Source: Streptomyces fulvoviolaceus
GTDB lineage: Bacteria > Actinomycetota > Actinomycetes > Streptomycetales > Streptomycetaceae
Length of the DNA: 64,000 bases
Reading direction: 5' to 3'
Assembly (NCBI RefSeq): GCF_000718165.1
Contig: NZ_JOEY01000021.1
Coordinates: 1-64,000, forward strand
The notes beneath the pieces were generated by a model. That model was not told where the DNA came from. It saw only the letters and a program-made list of their open reading frames with translations, and did no database searches. This document shows positions 63,173 through 64,000 of this stretch, piece by piece (positions within the stretch are counted from its first letter, which is position 1; each line of letters begins with the position of its first letter). The translations under genes and the position numbers were made by a program.

Positions 63173-64000
63173 GGTCCTGAGCACGCCGGTCGTCGAGACG
63201 GCCAAGGCCCCTGATCGCGCGCACTCACGCGCGCGTGCCGCTCGCAGACGCAGGATCGTCGTAGCGGTGTCCCGGGTGTTGCTCCTGGCCGCCGTCCTCG
63301 GACTGTGGGAGGTGCTCTCCCGGGCCAAGATCATCGATCCCTTCAACTTCTCGATGCCCTCGAAGATCTGGGACCAGATCTGGACCTGGATCACGCACGG
63401 GACCGCACTCGGCTCCCTGGGCGAACAGATCTGGTACACGCTGTACGAGGCGCTGCTCGGCTGGGTCATCGGCGTGGTCGGCGGTGTCGTGTTCGGTATT
63501 GCTTTCGGGCGGATCACCTTGCTCGCCGATGTCCTTGGTCCATACATCAAGGTGCTCAACTCGATACCGAGGATCGTCCTTGCCCCGATCTTCGTGATCT
63601 GGTTCGGGCTCGGCCCGGCCTCCAAGGTCGCGTCGGCCGTCGTGCTGGTGTTCTTCCCGGTGTTCTTCAACGCCTTCCAGGGGGCCCGCGAGGTCGACCG
63701 CAACCTGGTCGCCAACGCCCGCATCCTCGGGGCGAGCGACCGCAGGGTGACGCTTCAGGTGGTCATCCCCTCCGCCACCTCGTGGATCTTCACCAGCCTC
63801 CATGTGAGTTTCGGCTTCGCCCTCATCGGCGCGATCGTCGGCGAGTACATCGGCGCGACCAAGGGCATCGGCCTGCTCGTCGCGCAGTCGCAGGGCACCT
63901 TCAACTCGGCCGGTGTGTACGCCGCGATGGTCATCCTCGCCGTCGTCGCGCTCCTCGCCGAAGGGCTCCTCACCTTCGCCGAGCGTCGCATCTTCCGCTG
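63162..64000 (+). CDS. ABC transporter permease (nitrate/sulfonate/taurine type), 3' truncated
   Basis: A membrane subunit read for 279 residues before the window ends. The first membrane segment is VLLLAAVLGLWEVLSRAKII. The cytoplasmic EAA loop that contacts the ATPase is NLVANARILGASDRRVTLQV. FVIWFGLGPASKVASAVVLV and ALIGAIVGEYIGATKGIGLL are typical of the SsuC/TauC family. It starts at ATG 63162 inside the ATPase gene. Substrate undetermined. Confidence 0.9.
   Translation, partial: MSPEVLSTPVVETAKAPDRAHSRARAARRRRIVVAVSRVLLLAAVLGLWEVLSRAKIIDPFNFSMPSKIWDQIWTWITHGTALGSLGEQIWYTLYEALLGWVIGVVGGVVFGIAFGRITLLADVLGPYIKVLNSIPRIVLAPIFVIWFGLGPASKVASAVVLVFFPVFFNAFQGAREVDRNLVANARILGASDRRVTLQVVIPSATSWIFTSLHVSFGFALIGAIVGEYIGATKGIGLLVAQSQGTFNSAGVYAAMVILAVVALLAEGLLTFAERRIFR

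Noticed and set aside
1..64000. tRNA, rRNA, insertion sequence, prophage or integrase genes
   Set aside because: No tRNA-like cloverleaf was noticed, and no transposase or integrase motif or phage gene was found in any translated frame.

Overview
The window is high-GC actinobacterial chromosome, almost certainly Streptomyces. The reasons are strong G/C bias at third codon positions, frequent GTG starts, a WhiH-type sporulation regulator next to the principal sigma factor HrdB, and the gene order miaB–miaA–dapF–RSH–hflX … lexA–nrdR–nrdJ … recQ … whiH–hrdB … parE. From memory this matches the S. coelicolor SCO5787–SCO5822 neighbourhood. It is a conserved core segment with small accessory patches. 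I saw no rRNA, tRNA, CRISPR array, insertion sequence or prophage.

Layout. 1–3.2 kb: accessory patch with two MmyB-family regulators, an atypical SDR protein and an NTF2-like protein; two of the genes carry near-identical upstream regions. 3.1–4.15 kb: decayed lrp–azlC–azlD locus with minisatellites. 4.2–15.8 kb: housekeeping block (miaB, two conserved proteins, small antitoxin-like and acidic proteins, miaA, membrane protein, dapF, RSH ppGpp enzyme, M1 peptidase, hflX). 15.8–18.4 kb: two tandem secreted trypsin-like proteases. 18.7–23.5 kb: NRPS-independent siderophore cassette (aminotransferase, IucA/IucC synthetase, GNAT acyltransferase), followed by a six-unit 42-bp repeat. 23.9–31.0 kb: DinG-type helicase, LexA, NrdR and the B12-dependent ribonucleotide reductase, a DNA repair and dNTP supply group. 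31.3–34.3 kb: TerD protein, DUF4937 protein, histidine phosphatase, ADP-ribosylglycohydrolase. 34.8–37.1 kb: MFS exporter and divergent TetR repressor with two palindromic operators. 37.2–43.7 kb: RNase HII, an isolated helicase-C-terminus-like protein, a hypothetical protein, a RecQ helicase fused to a phosphoribosyltransferase-like domain, and a DUF4192 protein. 44–49.6 kb: glycogen-debranching-like protein, NrtR-type NUDIX regulator, fused ABC protein. 49.8–56.5 kb: whiH, hrdB, secreted trypsin, DUF7455 protein, parE. 56.9–64 kb: membrane protein with a NarL-type two-component pair, DUF485/ActP acetate symporter, a CitB-type response regulator without a visible kinase, and the start of a nitrate/sulfonate/taurine-type ABC transporter that leaves the window.

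The most notable observations are the RecQ–phosphoribosyltransferase fusion, the minimal siderophore cassette with its adjacent 14-residue-periodic repeat, the decayed azlCD locus, the duplicated promoter module near the left end, and the stand-alone helicase-C-terminus-like protein.
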